Positions 44,720 to 53,798 of a DNA stretch of 64,000 nt are shown piece after piece (positions within the stretch are counted from its first letter, which is position 1; each line of letters starts with the position of its first letter). Both the position numbers and the translations under genes were made by a program. The notes beneath the pieces were generated by a model, which worked only from the letters and a program-made list of their open reading frames with translations, searched no databases and was not told where the DNA came from. This DNA comes from Desulfoluna sp. (GTDB taxonomy: Bacteria; Desulfobacterota; Desulfobacteria; Desulfobacterales; Desulfolunaceae), in contig NZ_JAQYWB010000012.1 in assembly GCF_030145185.1 (NCBI RefSeq), forward strand, positions 37,411-101,410. The letters run 5' to 3'.

Positions 44720-44920
44720 TTATTGCACAATTTCCATGAGTTTGTCATAGCTCGTCACCACATCGTAATGAACCTCATCGATGGAAATCTTCGAAAAGAA
44801 CCGTCTGGCGCATTCGACCTTCACCGCTTCTGTCATACGTACCATGGACTCTTCACCCGCTTTGGGACTTTCTCCAGGCTCCCGTAAATCTTTGTCTTTA
44901 GGCGCGCCAAGCTCAGTCAC
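44720..44920 (-). pseudogene. Short protein fragment, unknown
   Basis: The frame contains EAVKVECARRFFSKISIDEV and YDKLMEIVQ, which read like the end of a real protein (mixed helix, sensible codons). It ends next to a MITE, and its N-terminal part falls in repeat DNA. I take it as a gene remnant, without a family name. Confidence 0.3.
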
Positions 44921-45405
44921 GGCTTTTTTCGCTCACCATCCCCCACACCACGTCGAAGCGAGACCACCTCGGACTCATGGAACTTTTTATTAAAATCAAA
45001 GGCAAACAGCTCAATCTACCTCAGGCTGCCAGAATAACGAAAACGTCCCGCCATACGATACCCCGTAGGGTGTGCTTGCGCACCATCTGTTTGAAAAACC
45101 AACGCCTCTCGCCATTTTTATGCTTCGTGGGGGGCATCCATCCATCGGCTTTCATGACCGTTGCGATCATTCCGCGGTGCGCAAGCGCACCCTACCTCAC
45201 AGCCCCCACGCCGTCGGTAGTATCAGCGACACAGGGATCAAGAAAAATCAATATTACATTGAAGCACAGGAAGATCATGAAGTGGCTTCGCCGTCTCAAG
45301 AGGCGGGAATGCGGCTAAAAGCTTTTCCTTTTTCAGTTACAACCCTTCAGCGCTCTCTTCCTCAAAATCGCATCTTGCCTGTCCCCTGTTTTCAGGTGTC
45401 CTAGT
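44895..45405. repeat. Right copy of about 500-bp direct repeat
   Basis: Diverged copy of 40230-40735, including two GGTGCGC/GCGCACC palindromes. With the left copy it brackets the BMP gene, the GIY-YIG remnant and the ATPase/nuclease pair. The stretch 45406-46080 has CACGAACCACACGAAAAGCA (45447-45466) and an AGATCACACAGATGGACAC word (45963-45981) but no gene. Confidence 0.75.
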
Positions 45406-46092
45406 TTGTTCCGATGGCCTGGTGAGCAAGCAAAGGACCGTTTAACCACGAACCACACGAAAAGCACGAACAGGGCAGCATTCTGCTCCCCCAAAAGAAT
45501 CATTCCTGATTTCCGTTTTCACAGGAGACCCGATGGTGAGGGGCTCTCAGCGCTTGGTACACACCGGAGACGAGGTACCAGTTTTTCTGGTTTTTGATAG
45601 AAACGGAAGGGTGTGAAATTCGGGCTCTGAAGCGATTCTGATTGAGACGAAGGGTTAAGGGGTGTTGGAGAAGTTAACGTCAAATAAACACAGACAAAAA
45701 AAACTTTTCAAATATCACGACCCACCCACTTTTCCAAAGGCCGGCCTAAAACAAAACCATCAAACAACTTCGCAAAGATAAACTACTGATAAATAGACTT
45801 TTTCAGAAAAGGCTTATTCAAACAGCCCCACCTCAGTCAAACAACAGTCAAACAAATTTCAAACGGTTATTCCACCCAGCCCGGCAGATACTTTCTGGCC
45901 TTGTTCCCCACTGTTTCGTCATGGCAACGGAGACCCCTTCCCCCGGGAAAAAACTTAGCCACAGATCACACAGATGGACACAGATGCACCCTTCTCTCCC
46001 GCCTCAAAGTGGGAGAGAAGGGTATGGCGAAAGCAATCATAAATGATATGTTGAGGTTGCCGTGAGTGTCGGGTGACCGCAATCTGTTTAAA

Positions 46093-46146
46093 ACCTGTTT
46101 GTCAAACTTTTCAAAAGTTTGGCCCCCGGCAGGGCCGCCGGAGGCA
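46093..46146. repeat. AACTTTTCAAAAGTT / CCGGCAGGGCCGCCGG hairpin element, copy 2
   Basis: Same two-palindrome element as at 16530 and 59843, close behind the GIY-YIG gene end. Confidence 0.7.
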
Positions 46147-46179
46147 GGCAACTTTGGCTATGCTATTTAATGTTCGATC

Positions 46180-47118
46180 CTAAGCATCCCTGGCCCCAGT
46201 TAAAAACAGCGGATCGATCTCGGACGCCACATTCTCGGCACTCCCCACCTCCACCGCCTCAATCTCCTTAAGGGTCACCCCGGAGGCGGTTTTCCATTCG
46301 GTCCTGCCGTTGGCACTTCGCCCCAACACGATAGCTGCCGCCGTGGACGGGCTGCTGAACAAGACATCTTCCACAAACTCGTAGACGTGGTCCAACTTTC
46401 GGAGTTTTCCCGAAGCAATAAGGTCGTCCCGCCTGGCCAAAAACCCTTTTTGACAAGCAGGCGTTGGGTCCAGCCGGGCATGGCTGCCTTTCCGAACGAC
46501 AAATCCATCAGCCGTCCGCAGCCCTGTTCCTTCGGCATCACCTGCACCGGCAAGATAAAAGATGTCATCCGTTTGAGCCAAGGATTCAGCCGCATCCACC
46601 GGCTTTACAATGGGCTCAAACACCTTAAACCCCATGGTGTTAAGCAAAAGCCGGGCATACACCGCAAACTCACCCATTTCAGCCTGGTCTGCCTCTGAAA
46701 TACTGCTACGGGTGGGCGTTTGATCGTTTTCCACCGCATACCGCGCCGCAACCACCGCATCTTCATGGAACCGGGATTCCAAAAACTTCACATGGGCCTT
46801 GTTCAGGTTTTCATCCTTGCTGATAAAAACCACCGCCTCGTTCCAGAAATCACTTTTCGATACGTGCTGCTTCAACCGCTCAAAGGCGTTCTCCGTCTCT
46901 CCAATATAAACCCGAGGCTGGCCCGCGGTCTCCGGTGGTCCAAAAAGAAGATAAACTGCCGTGGAGGTCAGCTCCTCCCGGCTGCGGCATTCGCCCACCT
47001 TCCTCCGTGGAATTCGATACGCCTTGCCCGTCCAATTCGACAGCTCACATATCATCCGCCCTTCCGGGTCGGCATCCATGAGAAACAATTTTATACTTTT
47101 TCCGTAGGCCAGGGTCAT
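46180..47118 (-). CDS. GIY-YIG nuclease-like protein with DUF4357
   Basis: A 312-residue protein. A GIY-YIG-type domain lies at about 45-125 (VYLLFGP...PRVYIGETENAFERLKQH, with R and E positions as in the family). A C-terminal DUF4357-like domain (GFVVRKGSHAR, FSSPSTAAAIVLGRSANGRTEWK) is seen in many restriction or mobile-element proteins. ATG at 47118 fits the duplicated 5' copy, which also begins there. The role may be DNA repair or defence; no operon partner. Confidence 0.8.
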   Translation of the reverse strand: MTLAYGKSIKLFLMDADPEGRMICELSNWTGKAYRIPRRKVGECRSREELTSTAVYLLFGPPETAGQPRVYIGETENAFERLKQHVSKSDFWNEAVVFISKDENLNKAHVKFLESRFHEDAVVAARYAVENDQTPTRSSISEADQAEMGEFAVYARLLLNTMGFKVFEPIVKPVDAAESLAQTDDIFYLAGAGDAEGTGLRTADGFVVRKGSHARLDPTPACQKGFLARRDDLIASGKLRKLDHVYEFVEDVLFSSPSTAAAIVLGRSANGRTEWKTASGVTLKEIEAVEVGSAENVASEIDPLFLTGARDA

Positions 47119-47159
47119 GTGGGTTTCCGTTCTCTGGGGATAGTGAAGATTAAAAACAA

Positions 47160-47210
47160 AAAACTGCCTCCGGCTGCAAGGTGGCGCCACCTTGAAAGCG
47201 GGTAACCTCA
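47160..47210. repeat. CCTCCGGCTGCAAGGTG repeat copy
   Basis: Inverted AAGGTGGCGCCACCTT core upstream of the GIY-YIG gene, as upstream of its remnant at 42330. From 47211 to 47638 I see no gene or repeat of note. Confidence 0.6.
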
Positions 47211-47638
47211 GCGCCTGGAAACGATACCGGTCTGCCTAAAGTTTTGTAAGCACCATTGTTATGGCTTTCCGCTGAAAGCCTCAGCCACCGATGAAATCGG
47301 CTAAACGCAGGCGAATTATTCATACCCACTAAAAATGACTTGCCGACGCCTCCCTAACGATTCAAAAGGGATCCCCTCAATCCGGCACACCCCATCCATT
47401 CATTTTAAAAACGGCGGTAGTAATAAAATTATTTGTAGCCTGGAATTGATGAGAAATACAGGAGAAACATACAGCAAGGAAGAGGGGCTTGTCTCTATAA
47501 GAAGAACCTGATCACATGAAACAGAAAACAAAACCGCAAGTTGCCTTTGACAAACAAAGCCTTTGAAGTAAAGTAAACCAGACGTCAAACAAACTTCACC
47601 ATTACACCTGAATCAATCGGTATCTCTCGGAGCCCCCC

Positions 47639-48601
47639 ATGCTCACCCACTGGACCCAAAAACTCACCAAACTCCGCACCGACAAAAACCCCAAGCGTTG
47701 GAGCGCCCTCACCACCCACCAAGCGCCCCACAAACCATTTCTTCTTCTCGCCATCATGGATCTCATGGAGGCTGGCCGAATCACTGAAAACCGGTTCGAA
47801 CCCTCCCTGGAGTTGGTGGAGGCCTTTTCAAGCTACTGGGACAAACTGTTCTCGAAAACGAAGATCTCGACCATGGCCTACCCTTTCCCCCGGCTTCAAG
47901 GCGACGGGGTTCTCACGCTGATCCCCCTGCCCGAAGTTTCTCACCCTCTTCCCCCCACGGAGATCCACTCTCTCCACAAGCTGCGAAGTTGTTACAGCCA
48001 CGCCCAACTTGACGACTGTCTCTACATTCTGTTGCAAGGGCCAAAAACCCGGGAGATCTTGCGCTCGGCCCTTATCACCCACTACTTTGCCCCGGAAATC
48101 CGGCCAATAATCCAGGGGGAGTCAAGGGTCAACAGGCTATCGGCAACATACACCCAGTACCTTTTAAACAGAAAAACCCTCACCCCGAATGAGGTCAAAG
48201 AGGTGACCGTCACCCGTATCGTCAGAGACCGGGGATTTCGAGGAGCCCTCCTTCCCGAGTACGACCACAGATGCGCCCTCTGCAAGGTCCGAGTTCAGAC
48301 ACCGGAGGAGCATCACGTGGTGGATGCGGCCCACATCATCCCCTTTGCCGAGACGCAAAACAACGACCTCACCAATGGCCTGTCGCTCTGCAAACTCTGC
48401 CACTGGGCCTTTGACGAGGGGATGCTGGGGATCGACAAACACCACCAAATCATCGTTTCCCATCACCTGAAGTCGGCTGGCAACTCTGCGGCCCACCTCC
48501 TCGGGCTTGAAAACTGCCCCATTGTTGAGCCCAGGGATCAAACATTCTCGCCAGGGTTCGATAACCTTGCGTGGCACAGAAGAAGGGTCTTTGTCAGGTA
48601 A
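47639..48601 (+). CDS. HNH restriction endonuclease with sulfur-binding-type N-domain
   Basis: A 320-residue protein. The N-terminal part has APHKPFLLLAIMDLMEAG, the hallmark of the ScoMcrA-type domain that recognises phosphorothioate-modified DNA. A linker follows, then an HNH_2 nuclease: HRCALCKVR, HHVVDAAHIIPFAE, NNDLTNGLSLCKLCHWAFDEGML, with the zinc cysteines and catalytic histidines present. It is thus a candidate type IV enzyme attacking phosphorothioated foreign DNA. GGAG precedes the ATG at 47639. No dnd or ssp modification genes are in the window. Confidence 0.82.
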   Translation: MLTHWTQKLTKLRTDKNPKRWSALTTHQAPHKPFLLLAIMDLMEAGRITENRFEPSLELVEAFSSYWDKLFSKTKISTMAYPFPRLQGDGVLTLIPLPEVSHPLPPTEIHSLHKLRSCYSHAQLDDCLYILLQGPKTREILRSALITHYFAPEIRPIIQGESRVNRLSATYTQYLLNRKTLTPNEVKEVTVTRIVRDRGFRGALLPEYDHRCALCKVRVQTPEEHHVVDAAHIIPFAETQNNDLTNGLSLCKLCHWAFDEGMLGIDKHHQIIVSHHLKSAGNSAAHLLGLENCPIVEPRDQTFSPGFDNLAWHRRRVFVR

Positions 48602-48930
48602 GGGATAGAAAGCAGGCGAAAGGTCATCGGCTATGGGCTATCGGCCGTGGAGTCGCTGCGCTCCAGCATAAGATAAAAAAGCCGCGGCGGAGCACGGCGC
48701 GCCCGGACGAGCGATGGCCTCTTCAGCAGCGGTTGCTTTTGCCCCTGTTCGTGCCTTTCGTGTGGTTCGTGGTCAGATTGCTTTGGGTTGTTTTTATCTT
48801 ACGTCTTTCCTGTGGGACTTCCCTAAACAAAGAACGTCTTTTTCTTTTGTTTTTATCGGCAAAGCCGAATCTGTGTCCATCTGTGTGTATCTGTGGCCAA
48901 CTTGTTTTTTTCGTTTCCAGCGGCGACGCC

Positions 48931-49371
48931 GTGACTGAAATCAGCCATATCCTGATCTACCAAAGTTCTGATGGCAACGCCCAGATGGATGTACGCTTTG
49001 AAACCAGCACAGCTTGGTTGACACAACGCCAGATGAGCGATGTGCTCGATACCACGCCTGAAAACGTATTGATGCATCTGAAAAAAATCTACAATGCCGG
49101 TGAACTGAAAGAAGATGCAACCGCTAAGGATTTCTTAGTGGTTCGAACCGAAGGCAAGCGACAGGTTAAACGGCGACTCAAACACTACAATCTGGATGCT
49201 GTAATTTCCGTTGGCTACCGAGCCAATTCCAAGCGAGGGGTACAGTTCCGCATCTGGGCCACTCAACGCCTGCGAGAATATCTGGTAGATGGATACAGCA
49301 TCAACCAAAAGCGGTTTGACCAAAATATCTATAAATCTGGCGAACTGGTTGAAGCGCCAACTACCGAGTAA
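48931..49371 (+). pseudogene. Truncated RhuM-family gene
   Basis: Reads TEISHILIYQSSDGNAQMDV, WLTQRQMSDVLDTTPENVLM and VISVGYRANSKRGVQFRIWA, the N-terminal part of virulence protein RhuM. RhuM is usually over 300 residues; here the frame ends after 146 at PTTE, shortly before a repeat. The only start is a GTG at 48931, placed exactly at the end of a GTTTCCAGCGGCGACGCC repeat, so the original promoter and ribosome site are gone. Probably not expressed. Confidence 0.75.
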
Positions 49372-49402
49372 TCCTCGGAAGTTCGTCTGAAAAGACCACA
49401 AA

Positions 49403-49850
49403 TCATTCGGCCACCGCTAACGTCACCCCGCCGTGGATTGGGGCTTCATTGGAAAACCGTTCTTCGTGCTTGGTTCTTCGTTTTCTTGGTTCTTCGTTCG
49501 AGGAGTCGCTTCGCTTCACAGTTATAAAAAAAGCCGCACCGGAGTGCGGCGCTCCAGAATCACAGCCCAGGACAAAAACCCCCTCCCTGCAACACGCGCC
49601 AAAATCCATGGTGAGCCAGCGCCGCCCGGTGAATCGTGAATAGAAAATAGTGAATAGAGAAAAAACAGGCCATAGAATATAGCTGAGCTGAGCGAATTCC
49701 TTGAACCAAGCACGAAGAACAAAGAGCCACGAACGGCTTTTTCTCCTCACCCTTAGCCCTTCGCCTATTTCCCCTCTATGCCCTCACCCCTGTTTTCCCC
49801 CCTGTGGCCAAAACGGTTTTTTCTTTTCCAGCGGCGACGCATCACCCTGG
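49403..49850. repeat. Repeat block before array R1
   Basis: GTTCTTCGTTCGAGGAGTCG (49490-49509), the hairpin GCCGCACCGGAGTGCGGC (49532-49549), CATGGTGAGCCAGC..GTGAATCGTGAATAG and AAGCACGAAGAACAAAGA words, and the leader CTTTTCCAGCGGCGACGC (49825-49842). The same order recurs at 50690-51085 and 52665-53190. Confidence 0.7.
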
Positions 49851-50335
49851 GTGTGTTTCCGGGTGATGCAGGGGAGAACCGTGCATGGGTTTTCCTGGCC
49901 GGTACGGTTAACCCGCGGTGCGCAAGCACACCCTACCCTCACGCCCCGCGCACTGTCGGTTATCCGTTACGCGTCACCCCTGCAGAGAGGGCTTGCGTAC
50001 CTTTGGCTTGAAAAACCAACACCGGTGGCTGTTTCTGGGCGATGCAGGGGGAGAACCGTTCGTGGGTTTTCCTGGCAGGTACGGTTAATCCGCGGTGCGC
50101 AAGCACACCCTACCCGCACGCCCCACGCACCGTCGGTTACCCGTTACGCATCACCCCCGTAAAGAGTGCTTGCGTACCCTTGGCTTGAAAAGCCAACACC
50201 TGAGGCTGTTTCCGAGCGATGCAGGGGAGAACCGTGCGTGGGTTTTCCTGGCAGGTACGGTTAATCCGCGGTGCGCAAGCACACCCTACCCGCACGCCCC
50301 ACGCACCGTCGGTTATCCGTTACGCCACCGCATCT
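49850..50335 (+). repeat. 177-bp tandem repeat array R1 (three units)
   Basis: GATGCAGGGG units start at 49865, 50041 and 50218, spaced 176 and 177 bp. Each has one CGGTGCGCAAGCACACC palindrome and one GTTACGCGTCACCCC-type segment. It ends at CTTTTGATTTCACAGAAGCT, then the TCCAGCGGCAACGCCGCC trailer, and is followed 200 bp later by tRNA-fMet copy 4. Confidence 0.82.
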
Positions 50336-50502
50336 CTTTTGATTTCACAGAAGCTGAATCGTTACCATGGGTTTTTCTTATCCAGCGGCAACGCCGCCCT
50401 ACTCACCATTCACCATTCACTATTCACTAATAGCCATGAGCGGAGCGAATTCCTTGAACCAAGCACGAAGAACAAAGAACCACGAACGCTTTTGTTTTTC
50501 CA

Positions 50503-50531
50503 TTGACATCCCCCCGGCCCCCATGTAGTGT
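50503..50531 (+). promoter_or_regulatory. Sigma-70 promoter of tRNA-fMet copy 4
   Basis: TTGACA (50503-50508), 17-bp spacer, TAGTGT (50526-50531). Confidence 0.87.
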
Positions 50532-50543
50532 GCGCTTCATTGT

Positions 50544-50620
<77 letters not shown>

Positions 50621-50632
50621 ATTAAAAAATAC

Positions 50633-50668
50633 AAAGGCCCAGAAGAGAAATCTTCCGGGCCTTTTTTG
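50633..50668 (+). terminator. Rho-independent terminator of tRNA-fMet copy 4
   Basis: GGCCCAGAAGA / TCTTCCGGGCC stem then TTTTTTG. Confidence 0.87.
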
Positions 50669-50689
50669 TTTTTAAAAAACGTTCTTCGT

Positions 50690-51085
50690 GAAAAAGCGTT
50701 CTTCGTGCTTGGTTCTTCGTTCTTCGTTCGAGGAGTCGCTTTGCTCCAGCCATTTCTAAAAAAAGCCGCACCGGAGTGCGGCGCTCCAGAATAGCCGCCC
50801 AGGACAAAAAGGCCTCACCTGCAACACCCGTCATAGTCCATGGCGTGCCAGCGCAGCCCTGTGAATCGTGAATAGAGGAAAAACAGGCCATAGAATATAG
50901 CTGAGCAGAGCGAATTCCTTGAACCAGGCACGAAGATCAAATAACCACGAACGCCTTTGTTTCCTCACCTTTAGCCTTTAGCCTATCGCCTATCGCCTTT
51001 TTTTCCCATCTGTGTCCATCTGTGTGTATCTGTGGCCAAAACGATATTTTCTTTTCCAGCGGCGACGCATCACCCTGGGTGTGTT
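50690..51085. repeat. Repeat block before array R2
   Basis: Second copy of the block seen at 49403-49850, with hairpin GCCGCACCGGAGTGCGGC at 50764-50781, TATCGCC words and the CATCTGTGTCCATCTGTGTG word (51006-51025). Confidence 0.7.
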
Positions 51086-51640
51086 TGCGCACCATTGGCT
51101 TGAAAAGCCAACACCTGTGGCTGTTTCCGGGCGATGCAGGGAAGAACCGTGCATGGATTTTCCTGGCTGCCACGATGAATCCGCGGTGCGCAAGCACACC
51201 CTACCCTCATGCCCCACGCACCGTCGGTTATCCGTTACGTGTCACCCCTGTAGAGAGGGCTTGCGTACTTTTGGCCTGAAAAACCAAAACCTGTGGATGT
51301 TTTTGGAGATGCAGGGGAGAACCGTGCATGGGTTTTCCTGGCTGGTCCGGTTAATCCGCGGTGCGCAAGCACACCCTACCCTCACGCCCCGCGCACTGTC
51401 GGTTATCCGTTACGCGTCACCCCTGTAGAGAGGGTTTGCGTACCTTTGGCTTGAAAAACCTACACCTGTGGCTGTTTCTGAGCGATGCAGGGGGGGAACC
51501 GTTCGTGGGTTTTTCTGGCCGGTACGGTTAATCCGCGGTGCGCAAGCACACCCTACCCTCACGCCCCACACACCGTCGGTTATCCGTTACGTGTCACCCC
51601 TGTAGAGAGGGCTTGCGTACCTTTTTGATTTCACAGAAGC
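51085..51640 (+). repeat. 177-bp tandem repeat array R2 (three units)
   Basis: Unit marks GATGCAGG at 51133, 51308 and 51484, spaced 175 and 176 bp. Trailer TTTGATTTCACAGAAGCTAC then CAGTGGCAACGCCGCCC. A toxin-antitoxin remnant has been placed between this array and the next tRNA. Confidence 0.82.
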
Positions 51641-51850
51641 TACATCGTTCCCACGGTTTTTTCTTTTCCAGTGGCAACGCCGCCCTACTCACCTGCATGA
51701 ATATCATCTAAAAACCCATACAAATGATCCGTAAATATTGCAGCCTTATTTCATTCTTTATAGCGAGTTGTATTTTTAAGGCCTGATATTTTTACCTTGA
51801 ACCCCACTCGAAAACCATTTAATATATAAGTTATGTATAACATCAGGTAG

Positions 51851-52087
51851 CACAAACGCGCATTCAAGCAGCTGAAAAAACTCCCGGTGCAAGACCAAAC
51901 CCGAGCAAGACTCTCTGTTGCCGAGCTTGCCAACTGGCCGATGTGCCGTCACATCAAAGCACTTTCCAATCATTCGTACGGATATAGAATACGTGTTGGA
52001 AACTATCGAGTTCTGTTTGATGTGGAAGAAAAGATTCGCGTTATCAAGATCGAGGAGGTAAAAAATCGAGATGAACGCACCTATTAA
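51851..52087 (+). pseudogene. RelE-type toxin lacking its N-terminus
   Basis: HKRAFKQLKKLPVQDQ, WPMCRHIKALSNHSYGYRIR and VGNYRVLFDVEEKIRVIKIE are typical RelE/HigB-fold toxin blocks, including the RVGNYRVLF core. A TAG stop directly precedes the first residue and there is no ATG, so five to ten N-terminal residues are missing. A GTG at 51887 could start a 66-residue product of doubtful function. It overlaps the antitoxin gene by 17 bp. Confidence 0.7.
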
Positions 52088-52433
52088 TCATCAAATCATC
52101 AAAGATGAAACCGGAAAACCTGCATTTGTGGTGATCTCCTATAACGATTACCTGAATCTCACCGGCAACCCACGCCCCAAAAAGAGACGCAACGAATCCG
52201 ATTACATCCCCCACGAAATTGTTGATAAACACCTTGGAGACGGAAAAAGCCTTGTCCGTTCCTGGCGGGAACACCTGCACTTGACCCAGCGCGAGATGGG
52301 ACAGCTCATGAACATCACCCAAGCGGCCTATTCCCACATGGAGAAACCCAACGCCAATTTGCAGCCTGAAACCCTGACCCGAATTGCAAGCGCCCTTGGA
52401 ATCGACCTGGGATTGCTGACGTTAGAAGATTAA
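52071..52433 (+). CDS. HigA-like HTH antitoxin
   Basis: A 120-residue protein. The first 45 residues resemble a Phd-type segment (IKDETGKPAFVVISYNDY), followed by an Xre helix-turn-helix (LTQREMGQLMNITQAAYSHMEK). GAGGAGG precedes the ATG at 52071, inside the toxin frame. The toxin-first order fits HigBA. With a broken toxin it could survive as an orphan repressor. Confidence 0.8.
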   Translation: MNAPINHQIIKDETGKPAFVVISYNDYLNLTGNPRPKKRRNESDYIPHEIVDKHLGDGKSLVRSWREHLHLTQREMGQLMNITQAAYSHMEKPNANLQPETLTRIASALGIDLGLLTLED

Positions 52434-52487
52434 CGGCTGAAAAAAAAGCACGAAGAACAAAAAACCACGAACGCTTTCATTTCCCCA

Positions 52488-52516
52488 TTGACATCCCCCC
52501 GGCCCCCATGTAGTGT
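52488..52516 (+). promoter_or_regulatory. Sigma-70 promoter of tRNA-fMet copy 5
   Basis: TTGACA (52488-52493), 17-bp spacer, TAGTGT (52511-52516). Confidence 0.87.
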
Positions 52517-52528
52517 GCGCTTCATTGT

Positions 52529-52605
<77 letters not shown>

Positions 52606-52617
52606 ATCAAAAAATAC

Positions 52618-52652
52618 AAAGGCCCAGAAGAGAAATCTTCCGGGCCTTTTTT
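52618..52652 (+). terminator. Rho-independent terminator of tRNA-fMet copy 5
   Basis: GGCCCAGAAGA / TCTTCCGGGCC stem followed by TTTTTTG. Confidence 0.87.
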
Positions 52653-52664
52653 GTTTTTTAAAAA

Positions 52665-53190
52665 TGTTCTTCGTGAAAAAGCGTTCTTCGTGCTTCGTGC
52701 TTGGTTCTTGGTTCTTCGTTCGAGGAGTCGCTGCGCTTGGCCATTATAAAAAAGCCGCACTGGAATCGCCATCCAACATCATCAAGGCCCCAACATGGTG
52801 GGTTGTCGAAAACGTTCTTCGTGCTTGGTTCTTGGTTCTTCGTTGTGGAGTCGCTTCGCTCCGGCCATTTTAAAAAAAGCCGCACCGGAGTGTGGCGCTC
52901 CAGAATCGTCGCCCAAGACTAAAAGGCCTTCCCTGCAGCCATGGCGTGCCAGCCTCGCCCGGTGAATCGTGATTAGAATGTAGTGAATAGAGGGAAAACA
53001 GGTCATATAATATAGCCGAACGAAGCGAATTCCTTGAACCAGGCACGAAGAACAAAGAACCACGAACGCCTTTGTTTCCTCACCTTTAGCCTTTAGCCTA
53101 TGGGCTATCGCCTATCGCCTGTTTTTCCCATCTGTGTCCATCTGTGTGTATCTGTGGCCAAAACGGTTTTTTCTTTTCCAGCGGCGACGC
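52665..53190. repeat. Repeat block before array R3
   Basis: Third copy of the block, here with an internal tandem duplication of the GTTCTTCGTGCTTGGTTCTT segment (52682 and 52814) around CCAACATCATCAAGGCCCCA. That insert also recurs at 59700-59719. Carries the hairpin GCCGCACCGGAGTGTGGC at 52879-52896. Confidence 0.7.
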
Positions 53191-53715
53191 ATCACCCTGG
53201 GTGTGTTTCCGGGCGATGCAGGGGAAAACCGTGCGTGGGTTTTCCTGGCCGGTACGGTTAATCCGCGGTGCGCAAGCACACCCTACCCTCACGCCCCACG
53301 CACCGTCTGTTATCCGTTACGCGTCACCCCTGTAGAGAGTGCTTGCGTACTTTTGGCCTGAAAAACCAACACCGGTGGCTGTTTCTGGGCGATGCGGGGG
53401 AGAACCGTGCGTGGGTTTTCCTGGCCGGTACGGTTAACCCGCGGTGCGCAAGCACACCCTACCCTCACGCCCCTCCACACTGTCGGTTACCCGTTACGCG
53501 TCACCCCTGTAGAGAGGGCTTGCGTACCTTTGGCTTGAAAAAACCACACCGGTGGCTGTTTCTGGGCGATGCGGGGGAGAACCGTGCGTGGGTTTTCCTG
53601 GCCGGTACGGTTAACCCGCGGTGCGCAAGCACACCCTACCCTCACGGCCCCCACACCGTCGGTGATCCGTTACGCGTCACCCCCGTAGAGAGTGCTTGCG
53701 CACTTTTTTTGATTT
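53190..53715 (+). repeat. 177-bp tandem repeat array R3 (three units)
   Basis: Unit marks at 53215, 53391 and 53568, spaced 176 and 177 bp. The trailer ends at 53785, but instead of a tRNA the ankyrin gene follows, convergent to the array. The 149-residue open frame across the array is repeat-derived. Confidence 0.82.
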
Positions 53716-53798
53716 AACAGAAGCTGAATCGTTACCACGGTTTTTTCTTTTCCAGCGGCAACGCCGCCCTACTATTCACTGTTCACAGGCCCTGATTC

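Noticed and set aside
40736..45405. The segment between direct repeats as a composite transposon
   Set aside because: The repeats carry no transposase or terminal inverted repeats, and no target duplication is visible; a segmental duplication explains the pattern better.
53268..53717. 149-residue open frame rich in HPCRE and CASTPYPHAP
   Set aside because: It runs across the 177-bp repeat, its protein repeats follow the DNA period, and similar frames occur in every array.
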